A DNA stretch of 64,000 nt from Aphelenchoides besseyi (taxonomy: Eukaryota > Nematoda > Chromadorea > Rhabditida > Aphelenchoididae), in contig JAMPIQ010000002.1 in the NCBI GenBank assembly GCA_024699855.1, positions 16,182,001 to 16,246,000 on the forward strand, written 5' to 3'. The position numbers and the translations under genes are program-made. Position 1 is the first letter of the stretch, and the number at the start of each line of letters is the position of its first letter. The notes beneath the pieces were generated by a model, which was given only the letters and a program-made list of their open reading frames with translations, searched no databases and had not been told where the DNA came from. Of this stretch, positions 1-8,536 are shown one piece after another.

Positions 1-40
1 GTTTCTGGCTGCTCTGGAAATAAACGAACTGGAAGATTAG
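1..40 (+). CDS. Possible 3' end of a gene cut by the window edge
   Basis: One plus-strand frame is open from the window edge and ends at a TAG at 38-40. It encodes a short acidic, leucine-rich tail (FLAALEINELED). The composition resembles a real protein C-terminus, but twelve codons cannot prove it. No domain can be named. Confidence 0.3.
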   Translation, partial: FLAALEINELED

Positions 41-240
41 TCAGTGAGCAGTTCAGTGGTCCCGTTCAAATCAACAACATGAAGGTGGAGAGACTTGTTT
101 CTTTCGTGCACCATGTAGTGCGTCCTTGTTTCGAGACTTGAACTCCTCATTTCGGTCAAAATAAGCGTCTCGCTTCTTTTCCTTAGACTTGTAACGTCAA
201 TGTCATTCGTCGTAATTTTGTTAAACGATTTCATTTAACT

Positions 241-573
241 TAAAATCAAAATTATAATCTATCGTTCTTTACATTGCAATCTAATTTCACTCTTTTCTTG
301 TCGACTAATTTTCAACATCACTGAATGTATTGTATTCAAACCATTTACTAGGCAATTTATTCAACAACTCGAAACATTACAAGTCAACTGGAGTTTAAGC
401 TGAAAAAACTTCGTGCAATAACATTACAGCCTCATGTTGTTTATTAACGGAAATACGGGAAACATGGAAATCGTGAAAACAAAATAGATTAATGTAAAAG
501 AAAGTAGATGAGTATATCAAAACGAAAAGGTCAAATCGAGGACACAAAAAGTTGGTTATGAGAGCATTGGCAA
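241..573. other. No gene seen
   Basis: AT-rich intergenic sequence between the gene ends. No coding-like frame, repeat or RNA gene was recognised. Confidence 0.5.
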
Positions 574-1080
574 TTATGCGATAAACACTTGGGTGATGAG
601 CTGCATCTGGTGCACTTGTTCAACTTTTACCCATCTATATCCTTCGTCACCCCATTGCGAACTCCATGACGATTTCAGCTCGATGAGGTGTTCGTGTTCG
701 GTTTGTTGCGGTCGCTGAATGACAAGCAAAAAACATCTCAAACGTTCGAATGTGCACGTACTTTGGCCAAATTCACGGAAACAAACCAGAGAATTGTTGT
801 ATTCAGTTGGAATGAGTGTTGAATATCAATGAAAAATTGCGTACAATGATCAGTTTATTCTGTTTTTCCAATGTTCCATTCTAAGACGTAAAGCCAAATT
901 GCACAAGAATCGATTTGCGTTTTGATCATTGACAGTTGACGTTCCCAGTCCATCGTAATGTTCAGATTGTCAGTGATATAACCAAACTGTTCAATTGCAT
1001 CCGCTGTAATGTTCTGCGAATAAAGTTCTTTCCACAATCGTTTCAGTATTTCAACCGCTGGAATACGTGCTTTTGGTTAG
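574..1080 (-). CDS. Unrecognised minus-strand gene, at least two exons
   Basis: Two stretches read like protein on the minus strand. The upstream one (about 1065 down to 870) includes RLWKELYSQNITADAIEQF and continues through MDWERQLSMIKTQIDSCAIW. The downstream one (about 716 to 574) follows a good acceptor (GTCATTCAG), includes SSWSSQWGDEGYRWVKVE and ends at a TAA. A 46-nt intron with a CTAAC branch-like site may precede the upstream exon. The donor joining the two exons is weak, and the start codon was not found. The W-x-x-x-W-G-x-x-G-x-x-W pattern recalls MAM or protease tails but is not enough to name a family. The gene is head-to-head with RPN7, so the two may share a promoter of about 150 bp. 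Confidence 0.4.
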
Positions 1081-1224
1081 ACATACTCCCAAAGAGAACA
1101 CACGTTCTTTTTGTAATCATTTGGCATTCTGTTTAATCTTTCGCATCTTAAAATCGTCAGACGATTCGTGAAGTTGCTGTTCAATTAGTGCTCTATTCCA
1201 GTTGTTGTCCTTGAAATCGAGAAA

Positions 1225-2970
1225 ATGGCCTCATCAGAAGCCAAGTCTGCAAAATCTGCAAAGCCAACTTTGGAGTTGGACAAAGACGTGAGTTTTTGAT
1301 GAGAATTTGAATGATTTTGGGTTTTCAGGTGATCTCCAAAGTCCCCGATTTAGAAATCGCACAACTTCGTTTTCTGATCAATCACATCGAATTCGACAAG
1401 GATTTGAAAGAAGCGAAATGGCAAACGCTATTGGAGGTAAGCAAATGACGTTCAAGTGTTTGGATCATCCGACATCTTAAGAAAGTCAAAGAATACGAAA
1501 TGGCTCCGTTTTACGAGCTTGTTTGCACCGAAACAAACCGTAAGCCCGACGAGTCGATGCTCAAGGATTTGAAAGCCAAAAACACAAAACGTCTTCAAGA
1601 AATCGAAGCAGAGATTGTGGACGCCGAACAGAATTTGGGTTCGTTGGAAATTCGATTCCGTTGTTATTTGACGTTTCAGGTGAAAGTGAGGTTCGACAGG
1701 CGTGGCTTCGCAAGTCCGAGTATCTTTGTCAGATTGGCGACAAGACGGCGGCGTTAACAGCATTTCGTACAACCTACGAAAAAACGGTTGGAATCGGCTA
1801 TCGAATCGATTTGGTGTTTTCGCTGATTCGTTTCGGTCTTTTCTTTTTGGATCACAAGCTAATTAACTCAAACATTGCAAAAGCCAAAGATCTCATGGAA
1901 CAAGGCGGCGATTGGGAGCGTAAGAATCGTCTACGTTCTTATGAAGCTCTCTACAAAATGGCCATTCGTGATATGAAAGGTGCTGCGTCGTTGTTTTTGG
2001 AAACGGTGCCCACGTTTGGCTCTTACGAATTGATGTCGTACGATCAGCTCATCTTCTACACGATTGTTACTTCGGTTTTGGGTAAGTCACTTAAATACTT
2101 TATTTCTGTGCGATTCATAAGCCTGAGCGTTTTGGTTGTTTTTGCGTCGCATAGTCGAGTGCTTAAATTTCTGACTTGAGCTTTTCGGCTAACGAATACT
2201 CGATTAAATTGTCCATTACTCCTTAGTTATTGCATTTCGCATATGATGCTTTGGATTTCCAAGTAATGGCAAAGCGAATTCAAGTCTAGAGTTTGTTCAC
2301 TACTTAAATTGAGTTGTGGACATTAGTTAGACATGGAACATTTTTATCGATTGGATTTTACTTAATTAAGTTTTTGTTTTTAGCTTTGGATCGTCCGGAT
2401 CTTCGCGTAAAAGTTATGCGTTCAAATGAAATACAAGAACGAGTAAGTACTGGTCAGTAGAAGTACCATAAAGTTTATGTTTTAGTTGAACGGTGGCGGT
2501 GAGAAGGGAGAGTTGATTCCAATTAAACACTACTTGGACTCCTTCTACAACTGTCACTATGATCAATTTTTCGTTCAATTGGCTTCGTTGGAAAGTCAGC
2601 GTTTGAAATTCGATCGATATTTGGCTCCACACTACGGCTTTTATTCACGTGCTATGCGTCTCAAAGCCTACACTCAATTCTTGACTCCATACAAAACGGT
2701 AATTTTTCGGTGATCGATTGCACGTACTCTTCTTTTTAGGTTCGTTTGGATATGATGGCCAAAGATTTCGGTGTTTCCAAATCGTTCATCGACCGCGAAC
2801 TTCATCGTCTCGTGGCATCCGGATCGTTGAGTTGTCGGATTGACGCCGTGAATGGAACCATCGAAATGAGTCATCACGACAACAAGGACAGTTTGTACAA
2901 GACATTAATTCGCGATGGTGACATTCTGTTGAATCGTATTCAGAAGTTGGCGCGTGTGATCAATGCTTAA
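1225..2970 (+). CDS. rpn-7: 26S proteasome regulatory subunit RPN7 (PSMD6)
   Basis: Encodes a lid subunit of the 19S regulatory particle, which binds and unfolds ubiquitinated substrates for the proteasome. Seven exons join in frame: 1225-1287, 1329-1436, 1482-1638, 1680-2081, 2384-2442, 2486-2698 and 2740-2970. They give 410 aa, against 389 in the human protein. Family landmarks are visible: the N-terminal helical repeats ([30 protein letters not shown]) and a C-terminal PCI winged helix ([19 protein letters not shown]) ending [12 protein letters not shown]. Introns are 37-50 nt except intron 4 (302 nt). The acceptor of exon 3 is TTAAG, a weak site, but homology fixes it. The ATG at 1225 begins a short Ser/Lys/Ala tail before the conserved region. 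The gene ends tail-to-tail with MtnA, 152 bp away. Confidence 0.97.
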
Positions 2971-3122
2971 CGCCCTTGTTCTAATTTATACCCGTTGGTA
3001 TTTCCGTGTTGTATCTTGGTTGCGAATAAGAAACTTTTGGTAAAATGTATTCGACAGTAAAATTGAGTTTATTTGGAACGCAAAGGCCCCGTTGAAGTGA
3101 TATGTTTTTCTGATGAGAAGTC

Positions 3123-4471
3123 TCAGAACAGGTCTTTAACATTCGCTGGACGAACGTTTCCGCGTTCGGTTAGAATTGCGGTTATCAGTTGAGCAGGAGT
3201 TATATCGAATGCTGGATTCCATACGGGAGTATTTGATGGTGCAATTTGAACGCCTAAGCCTTGTAATAATAGTCATGAAGAATGAAAGTATTACCATTAA
3301 ATATTTTGAATTCATCGGCTTTACGTTCTTCAATGGTAATCTCGTTACCACTTTGAATCGAAAGGTTGATCGATGAAGTGGGAGTTACAACGTAGAACGG
3401 AATTCGATGATATTTTGCGAGAACGGCCAGCGAATAGGTGCCAATTTTGTTTGCTGTATCTCCATTCATTGCCACTTGGTCGGCTCCTAAAGCGTGAAGT
3501 TGAATTGGAATTGTTTTCCAGATTACCAACTAAAACAGCGTGAATTCGTCGACTTTTCATTAACGCAGCCGCCATACTGTCGCTAATCAAACAATGCGGA
3601 ATACCTTCGGCGCATAATTCGTAGGCCGTCAATCTGGCACCTTGGTTGTACGGTCGCGTCTCTAAACAGAAAGCGGTGTCGATTCGTTGCCGCCAATTGA
3701 GTGCCCGTATAACACCTAAAAAAGCGAATTCAAACGTCTGAAGCTCAATCTTACCCAACGCCGTTCCTAAAGAAGAGGTGGCCAATGCTCCGGTGTTACA
3801 AATTGTAATCACATTCAATGGCTTTTTCTGATCAGAATCGGAAACATTACGTTCAACGCATGCGACTGCGTGGCGCAAAAGAAGATCGTTTTCTTCCCGT
3901 TCCGACACATACAATCGATACACATAATCGTGGATTCTAAACGACTGTCAACTTAACACTTACTTTTTCGAACTCACTGTTTTCGAATCTCATCGTTCGA
4001 TAGAGAAGATAGTTTGTCAGTAAAATCATGTAGTTTAAGCACTTCGTTTGTCAGATTGACGGCCGTCGGTCGTGAAGTTTTCAAGTATTTACAAGCTTTG
4101 TCGACGTAGTCGATAATATTTTCGGCTTGAGCTTCTGGATTGTGTTCCAAATCGACGCAAAGACCTAAAAGTCCGATCGTTGCAATGAGCGGCGCTCCAC
4201 GAACGTTCATTTCACGAATCACTCGATGAGCATCTTGGACATTGCGAACGGGAATGTATTCGGTTTTTGTCGGAAGCAACAGTTGATCCAACACCTGTTA
4301 AACGGACAATAATACTTTCATTAAAAAAGATCATACCTCCAAGGTTTTGGATGTTTTATCGTACCGCAAAGTCTCGAACTTCAACTCCCGTTTACTTAGA
4401 TCTTCCCATTGAGTTTCCGTTGGATCGTATTGAATTGTTTCAAACTCGAAACCGTCAAACTCTTCGGGCAT
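3123..4471 (-). CDS. mtna: Methylthioribose-1-phosphate isomerase (MtnA/MRI1)
   Basis: Isomerises 5-methylthioribose 1-phosphate to the ribulose form in the cytosolic methionine salvage pathway. Five or six exons run from the ATG at 4471 to the TGA at 3123. The first is 4337-4471 and the second starts at 4294. Landmarks are the substrate loop [16 protein letters not shown], the catalytic-cysteine motif [33 protein letters not shown], the catalytic-aspartate motif [11 protein letters not shown], and the [20 protein letters not shown] loop. Cys and Asp, the two residues expected for catalysis, are both present. The exon 2/3 junction fits only if the TTTAG acceptor downstream of an alternative CAG is used. 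The start is head-to-head with SNF8, 252 bp away. Confidence 0.96.
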
Positions 4472-4723
4472 TTTCGATCACCAAAAGTTTTTGATCAAAC
4501 AACAGACTTTTATTTAAAGACTTTCATTAAAGACTAAAAAGAAGATATCGGACATTATGTGAATGGGAAGTGAAATCGATCATCGAAAACTGCGTCGCAT
4601 TAGAACTCTTCAACGCCAAAAATCCGATAAATCAGCGGTCTAACAAGACGCGAGCGGTTTTAAGTTTCATATTCACTTCTGACATCGTTTCGCCGTTTCA
4701 CTTCGATCGCTCAGTCATTCGAA

Positions 4724-5629
4724 ATGGCCGGACGCCGAAGACCCGGTATTTCGTCCGTGCAGAACAAAGCGGCAATGCAAGTGAGTTGAGACGACATTTC
4801 AACGAATTTCGTTCAGGCAATGTACCAATCGAAGGGCGATGAGTTGGCCAAGGATCAGTTGGAACGCTTCGCTCAACAATTGGACACGTTCACGCGGCGG
4901 CTCGAGGAATTTGCGTCCAAACATCGCGATGAAATTCGCAAAAACTCCAATTTTCGACGACATTTTCAAGCGATGTGTGCTGCCGTTGGAGTCGATCCGT
5001 TGGCTTGTAGTGTTTAAAAGCAAATGAAAAGTAAAATTTGTGTTTAGCTAGCAAAGGATTTTGGGCTTCGAAGTTGGGTGTTGGTGACTTCTACTATGAG
5101 TTGGCGGTTCAAATTGTTGAGGTCTGTCTGGCGACTAGTCATTTGAATGGAGGAATGATGACACTTGATGACTTGCGGAATCGGTTGTTAAAATCGCGTT
5201 CAAAGACCCGAAAAGATCCTATTTCCAGGTAATCGATTTGAAAGCTTCTCAATTGATTCAAAGTTTAGCGACGATATCATACATGCCGTGAAGAAATTAA
5301 AGGTTCTGGGTCATGGCTTCGAGCTATTACCGTTGGGTGGTGTCGGTCGCTATCTTATTCAAAGTATTCCTGGCGAATTATCAATGGACGACACTCGAAT
5401 CTTTCAACTAGCCGAAGAAGCGGGGGGCCGTGTGACGGTAAATGCTTGCGTTGAATCTCTACGTTGGGATAAAGAACGAACAGAGCGAGTATTAAAACGC
5501 TTAGTACGCATGGAACGAGCGTGGATCGACGAGCAGGCCAGCGACGCTGTTCACTACTGGTTTCCTTCGTTGTTTCTTGAACAATACAATCAGATTAGTG
5601 GATTAGCGATTGGAACGACAACAATTTAG
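4724..5629 (+). CDS. snf8: ESCRT-II subunit SNF8/VPS22
   Basis: Part of the ESCRT-II complex (with VPS25 and VPS36) on endosomes. It helps sort ubiquitinated membrane proteins into multivesicular bodies. Four exons (4724-4780, 4817-5006, 5048-5228, 5269-5629) give 262 aa; the human protein has 258. Visible landmarks are the N-terminal MAGRRRPG start shared with the family, a helical stretch (LERFAQQLDTFTRRLEEF), GFWASKLGVGDFYYELAVQI, and two winged-helix domains around DDIIHAVKKLKVLGHGFELL and LQLAEEAGG-type sequence. It ends with the HYWFPSLFLEQY motif. Introns are 37-41 nt. The family match is unambiguous over the whole length. Confidence 0.97.
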
Positions 5630-5854
5630 TTGCCGGTGATTCTTCGTAGATTTATAAATGAAAACGCTATTAAATCAATTTCAACTCTAGTTTTTGTTTT
5701 TAATTGGTCCTTCAGTAAACAAGCCCACCTTGTACAAAGTCCAAATAAACACATTGATTGTACAATAGACAATAGTTCTGTTTTTATATGTGTTTACGGT
5801 CATTGATTTACATTGTTTCCAATCGGGTAGTTCAAAGTGAAAATTTTTTTCCGA

Positions 5855-7039
5855 ATGTCGAACGCAAACTTTACGCCTTTGGGCTCTAATCGACGATTTC
5901 CGAATACGAACTACGGCAATTCGAATAAAGTATCAACGGGAAATGGATTTGAAGCATCGACATTCGTAGGTTAGTTGGTAGTTTAGATTCATTTTATAAT
6001 TTCTTATTCAGATGCTATGGGCAAACCTATTGCTAAACAGACGGTTAGCGGTGCGTGCAACAAATGCGGATACGTCGGTCATTTGCCTTATCAGTGTCGA
6101 AACACGATTCCGATTGAGGTGAGCGGAACACTCAAACGACCGATCGACATCTCCTCCACGAGTTCGCCAAGTACCGATTCGGACACACCGTTGAAACGAG
6201 AGGGTAAGAACGTTAGAGATTTTCCAACGACACCTCCATTAGCGAGCAAAAATGTGGGCAATTTTACAAAAATGTAAAAAACCCTGAGGATGACTTGGTT
6301 TATTTAAAGAAATACAATGAAATAAGTTTAGCATTTTGTCACACATTCTTTCTGTTTGACAACGGTGAGGTAATGATTCGATCAATTTCTTGAGTTAGAA
6401 AAAGAAGATTTGAGACCATGGATAGGAAATTTCGAGTCTTTTTGAAATCCAGACGAGTTTACGGTCAGTTTTCAATACAATGAAACAAAAGTAAAAGCGT
6501 AAAACCAACCGTGCAGATGTCTTATGTGGTCGTCCACGTTTTCATCTCTTACCGGCTTCTTGGCACGTACGTAAACTTTTCGGACGGCACTTTTGTATAT
6601 CGATACGCGACCTTCAATCTCTTCGAATGTCAGCTCGTCAACGTCTCTTAATTTAAGAATCAACTGCTTGATTTGTAGACTAGTTTTAACTCTTGTAGGC
6701 ATTGCAGTAAAATAATAACAAAAACAATGGGAAAACTGAACGAAATTTCTTATAAGAACAAAAGTATTCAGATTTTTACTCGCTACTCTATGTATCGTTT
6801 CAGATCGAAAACGAAAGAAGAAAAGCATCAAGGAGCTCAAGAAAGAACTCAAACGATTGAAGAAAAAATCATCGAAAAAACGAAAACGCTCATCTTCCAC
6901 ATCGTCCGCTGATTCGTCTTCTGATTCGGATTCGAAATCCCGAAAGCGAAAGAAGCAAAAAAAAGAAAAAAGCAAAAGAAGCAAGTCCTCGAAGAAGCAC
7001 AAGCGACATCGTTCTTCCTCTTCAAGCTCATCGGATTAA
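5855..7039 (+). CDS. srek1ip1: SREK1IP1-like zinc-knuckle splicing-associated protein
   Basis: Three exons (5855-5969, 6012-6203, 6804-7039) join in frame to 180 aa. Exon 2 holds one CCHC zinc knuckle (CNKCGYVGHLPYQC, spacing C-x2-C-x4-H-x4-C), then CRNTIPIE and a Ser/Asp run (IDISSTSS). That is the order seen in vertebrate SREK1IP1/p18SRP, a partner of a splicing regulator. Exon 3 is an extremely Lys/Arg/Ser-rich tail typical of that protein. Without splicing, exon 2 would read into a TAA at 6277-6279, but a strong donor (GTAAGA) at 6204 and exact phase support the 600-nt intron. That intron contains a minus-strand HTH-like ORF. The role in RNA processing is inferred from the family. Confidence 0.85.
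6472..6702 (-). CDS. Small helix-turn-helix-like ORF inside the SREK1IP1-like intron
   Basis: A 76-aa ORF runs antisense from an ATG at 6702 within the 600-nt intron. Its middle (LILKLRDVDELTFEEIEGRV, then SIYKSAVRKVYVRAKK) looks like the N-terminal helix-turn-helix of Tc1/mariner-type transposases. No catalytic domain follows, so it may be a transposon remnant, a domesticated DNA-binding peptide or chance. The sequence after the HLHG stretch is hydrophobic and probably not coding. Confidence 0.35.
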   Translation of the reverse strand: MPTRVKTSLQIKQLILKLRDVDELTFEEIEGRVSIYKSAVRKVYVRAKKPVRDENVDDHIRHLHGWFYAFTFVSLY

Positions 7040-7162
7040 CCATCGAAATGTTCTTAATTGTTTTCATGTTTTTATTTATTTTTCATTAAAATTTCAGAAA
7101 TAAACGAATTCAAATGAGATCAATTGCTTTTACGGAATGATTCGATAGTGTTCGAATAATCG

Positions 7163-7654
7163 CTAATCTTCTTCTTCCGGTGGAAACAGTTGGTCCACTT
7201 GTTCAACTAAATATAAAATATATAACAGCAATTACTTGTAGATTTGTACCTTGCTCAGCGTAGATATCGGGATAACGATTCGCCAACGCTTGTTTTATGG
7301 TTTTCAAGCGTCTGAAAATGGATTCGAGATCCGCTTTCGCTTGGTTGATAGTTTCTTTGCCCGTTGAGAACTGTTTCCGAGTATCTTCCATTCGTTTTTC
7401 GGACAAAGAACGACAAGTGGCTAACATCTCGTTCGTCTTTTCGAATCGATCCAATCTGAAGTTCACAGTTTAAGACAAGAAATCTCGACTTACGTTTTTC
7501 GTTGAGCAGACAGAATCTCTTCGATTGTATCATGATCGACTTGTGATTTTAGTAGCTCCACCAGATTCTCTTCGTTAAACGATCCGACTTCGGAGGAGGA
7601 TGAAGAAGCGGTTTTGGTTGATTTGGTTGAGCCGAGTGCTTTTTCCTCTTCCAT
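7163..7654 (-). CDS. kxd1: KxDL motif-containing protein 1 (KXD1, BORC subunit)
   Basis: A BORC subunit that positions lysosomes and related organelles by linking them to ARL8 and kinesin. Three exons (7494-7654, 7250-7455, 7163-7206) give 136 aa. The diagnostic stretch is LDRFEKTNEML near residue 55, followed by the KxDL domain with KADLESIFRRLKTIKQALA, all predicted coiled coil. It ends in an acidic tail (PPEEED). The first ATG in frame is at 7654; upstream codons run into a TGA. Introns are 38 and 43 nt. It faces the small membrane protein gene head-to-head across about 200 bp, and converges with the SREK1IP1-like gene, 123 bp away. Confidence 0.93.
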
Positions 7655-7861
7655 TTCCGTCAATTTGTTCAATGATTCCAATGCAAAAAGACAGTCAACA
7701 TAAACTCAAAGTAACGTGTCATGTGTTCGTTCGAAGTTATCCTTTACTCGCTTTTTCATTTGGCCGCTCAGCTTTTCGTCTGACTCAGAAGTTTTCGTTT
7801 AAGTTATGTGATTGATTAAATACGATACGAATAATCAAGTTCATTTTTAGATTTACGTTTT

Positions 7862-8359
7862 ATGGTGGTAACCGATCATACCACTTGGTACGTGTTCAAA
7901 AAGCGAGCTTCTTGTTGGATTGTGCCCGGAATTTGCTTCTCGTTGATTTTCATTGATTGGTTTCACACCTACCAGTGGAAACGCGGCCAAAAGAAGTCGG
8001 TGATTGACGAACTTCTTGGCGAAGGTAACTCGTTGAGTAAACAAGCAATCGAAAGAAAATAGGTAGCCGATTGAAATTTCAAATTGAGCTGATGATTTGG
8101 TTGCAGAAATGGGCACCTTCACACTCCGTTATGCCATTCGAACGTGGTACAAGAACACCAAAAACTATTTAATTCCAGGGGCAGCGGCCGCGTACTTAGG
8201 TAAGTGCTATTAAGAGAATCTAGCAACGACAACCACAATTCAGGTCATTGTTGGGACAAGAACGCTGAACATAAAACGTTGATGATGAAGGGAAAAAGTA
8301 AAATGTACGCGCACGTTCACGAAGCCGTTCCAAAAGGCAAAGACATCTGGAATTACTGA
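7862..8359 (+). CDS. Small membrane protein gene, complex I NDUFB1-like; one or two products
   Basis: Two short coding pieces lie in tandem. The first (7862-8062) is 66 aa with one membrane segment (SCWIVPGICFSLIFIDW) and ends in TAG. The second (8107-8199 plus 8244-8359) begins MGTFTLRYAIRTWYKN, has a short hydrophobic segment (LIPGAAAAYLG) and ends GKDIWNY. The second resembles NDUFB1, a single-pass accessory subunit of mitochondrial complex I (W, one membrane helix, GKSK, terminal W), but only weakly. A donor at 8025 (GAAG/GTAACT) would fuse both pieces in frame into one protein. Alternatively the 44-nt gap after the TAG, which looks just like an intron (AG/GTAGCC to TTGCAG), could serve a trans-splicing acceptor for a second cistron. 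Confidence 0.6.
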
Positions 8360-8536
8360 ACACTAATCCGATGAGTATAGGAAACAAAATTTGTGTGATC
8401 TTGTAGTTAATCAAAGAAAATAAATTTGTTTGTGGAATTCGTGTTTGTTGATCGTCGGTTTTTTGTAATTGAACATTGACTTTATATTTCTTGTTCTTTC
8501 ATCCAATTGATAATCAGAAAGTGAAGAGCGTTGACG

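Noticed and set aside
37..234. 65-codon minus-strand ORF with ATG at 234
   Set aside because: No domain, no splice support, and it overlaps the probable end of a plus-strand gene. Composition is not distinctive.
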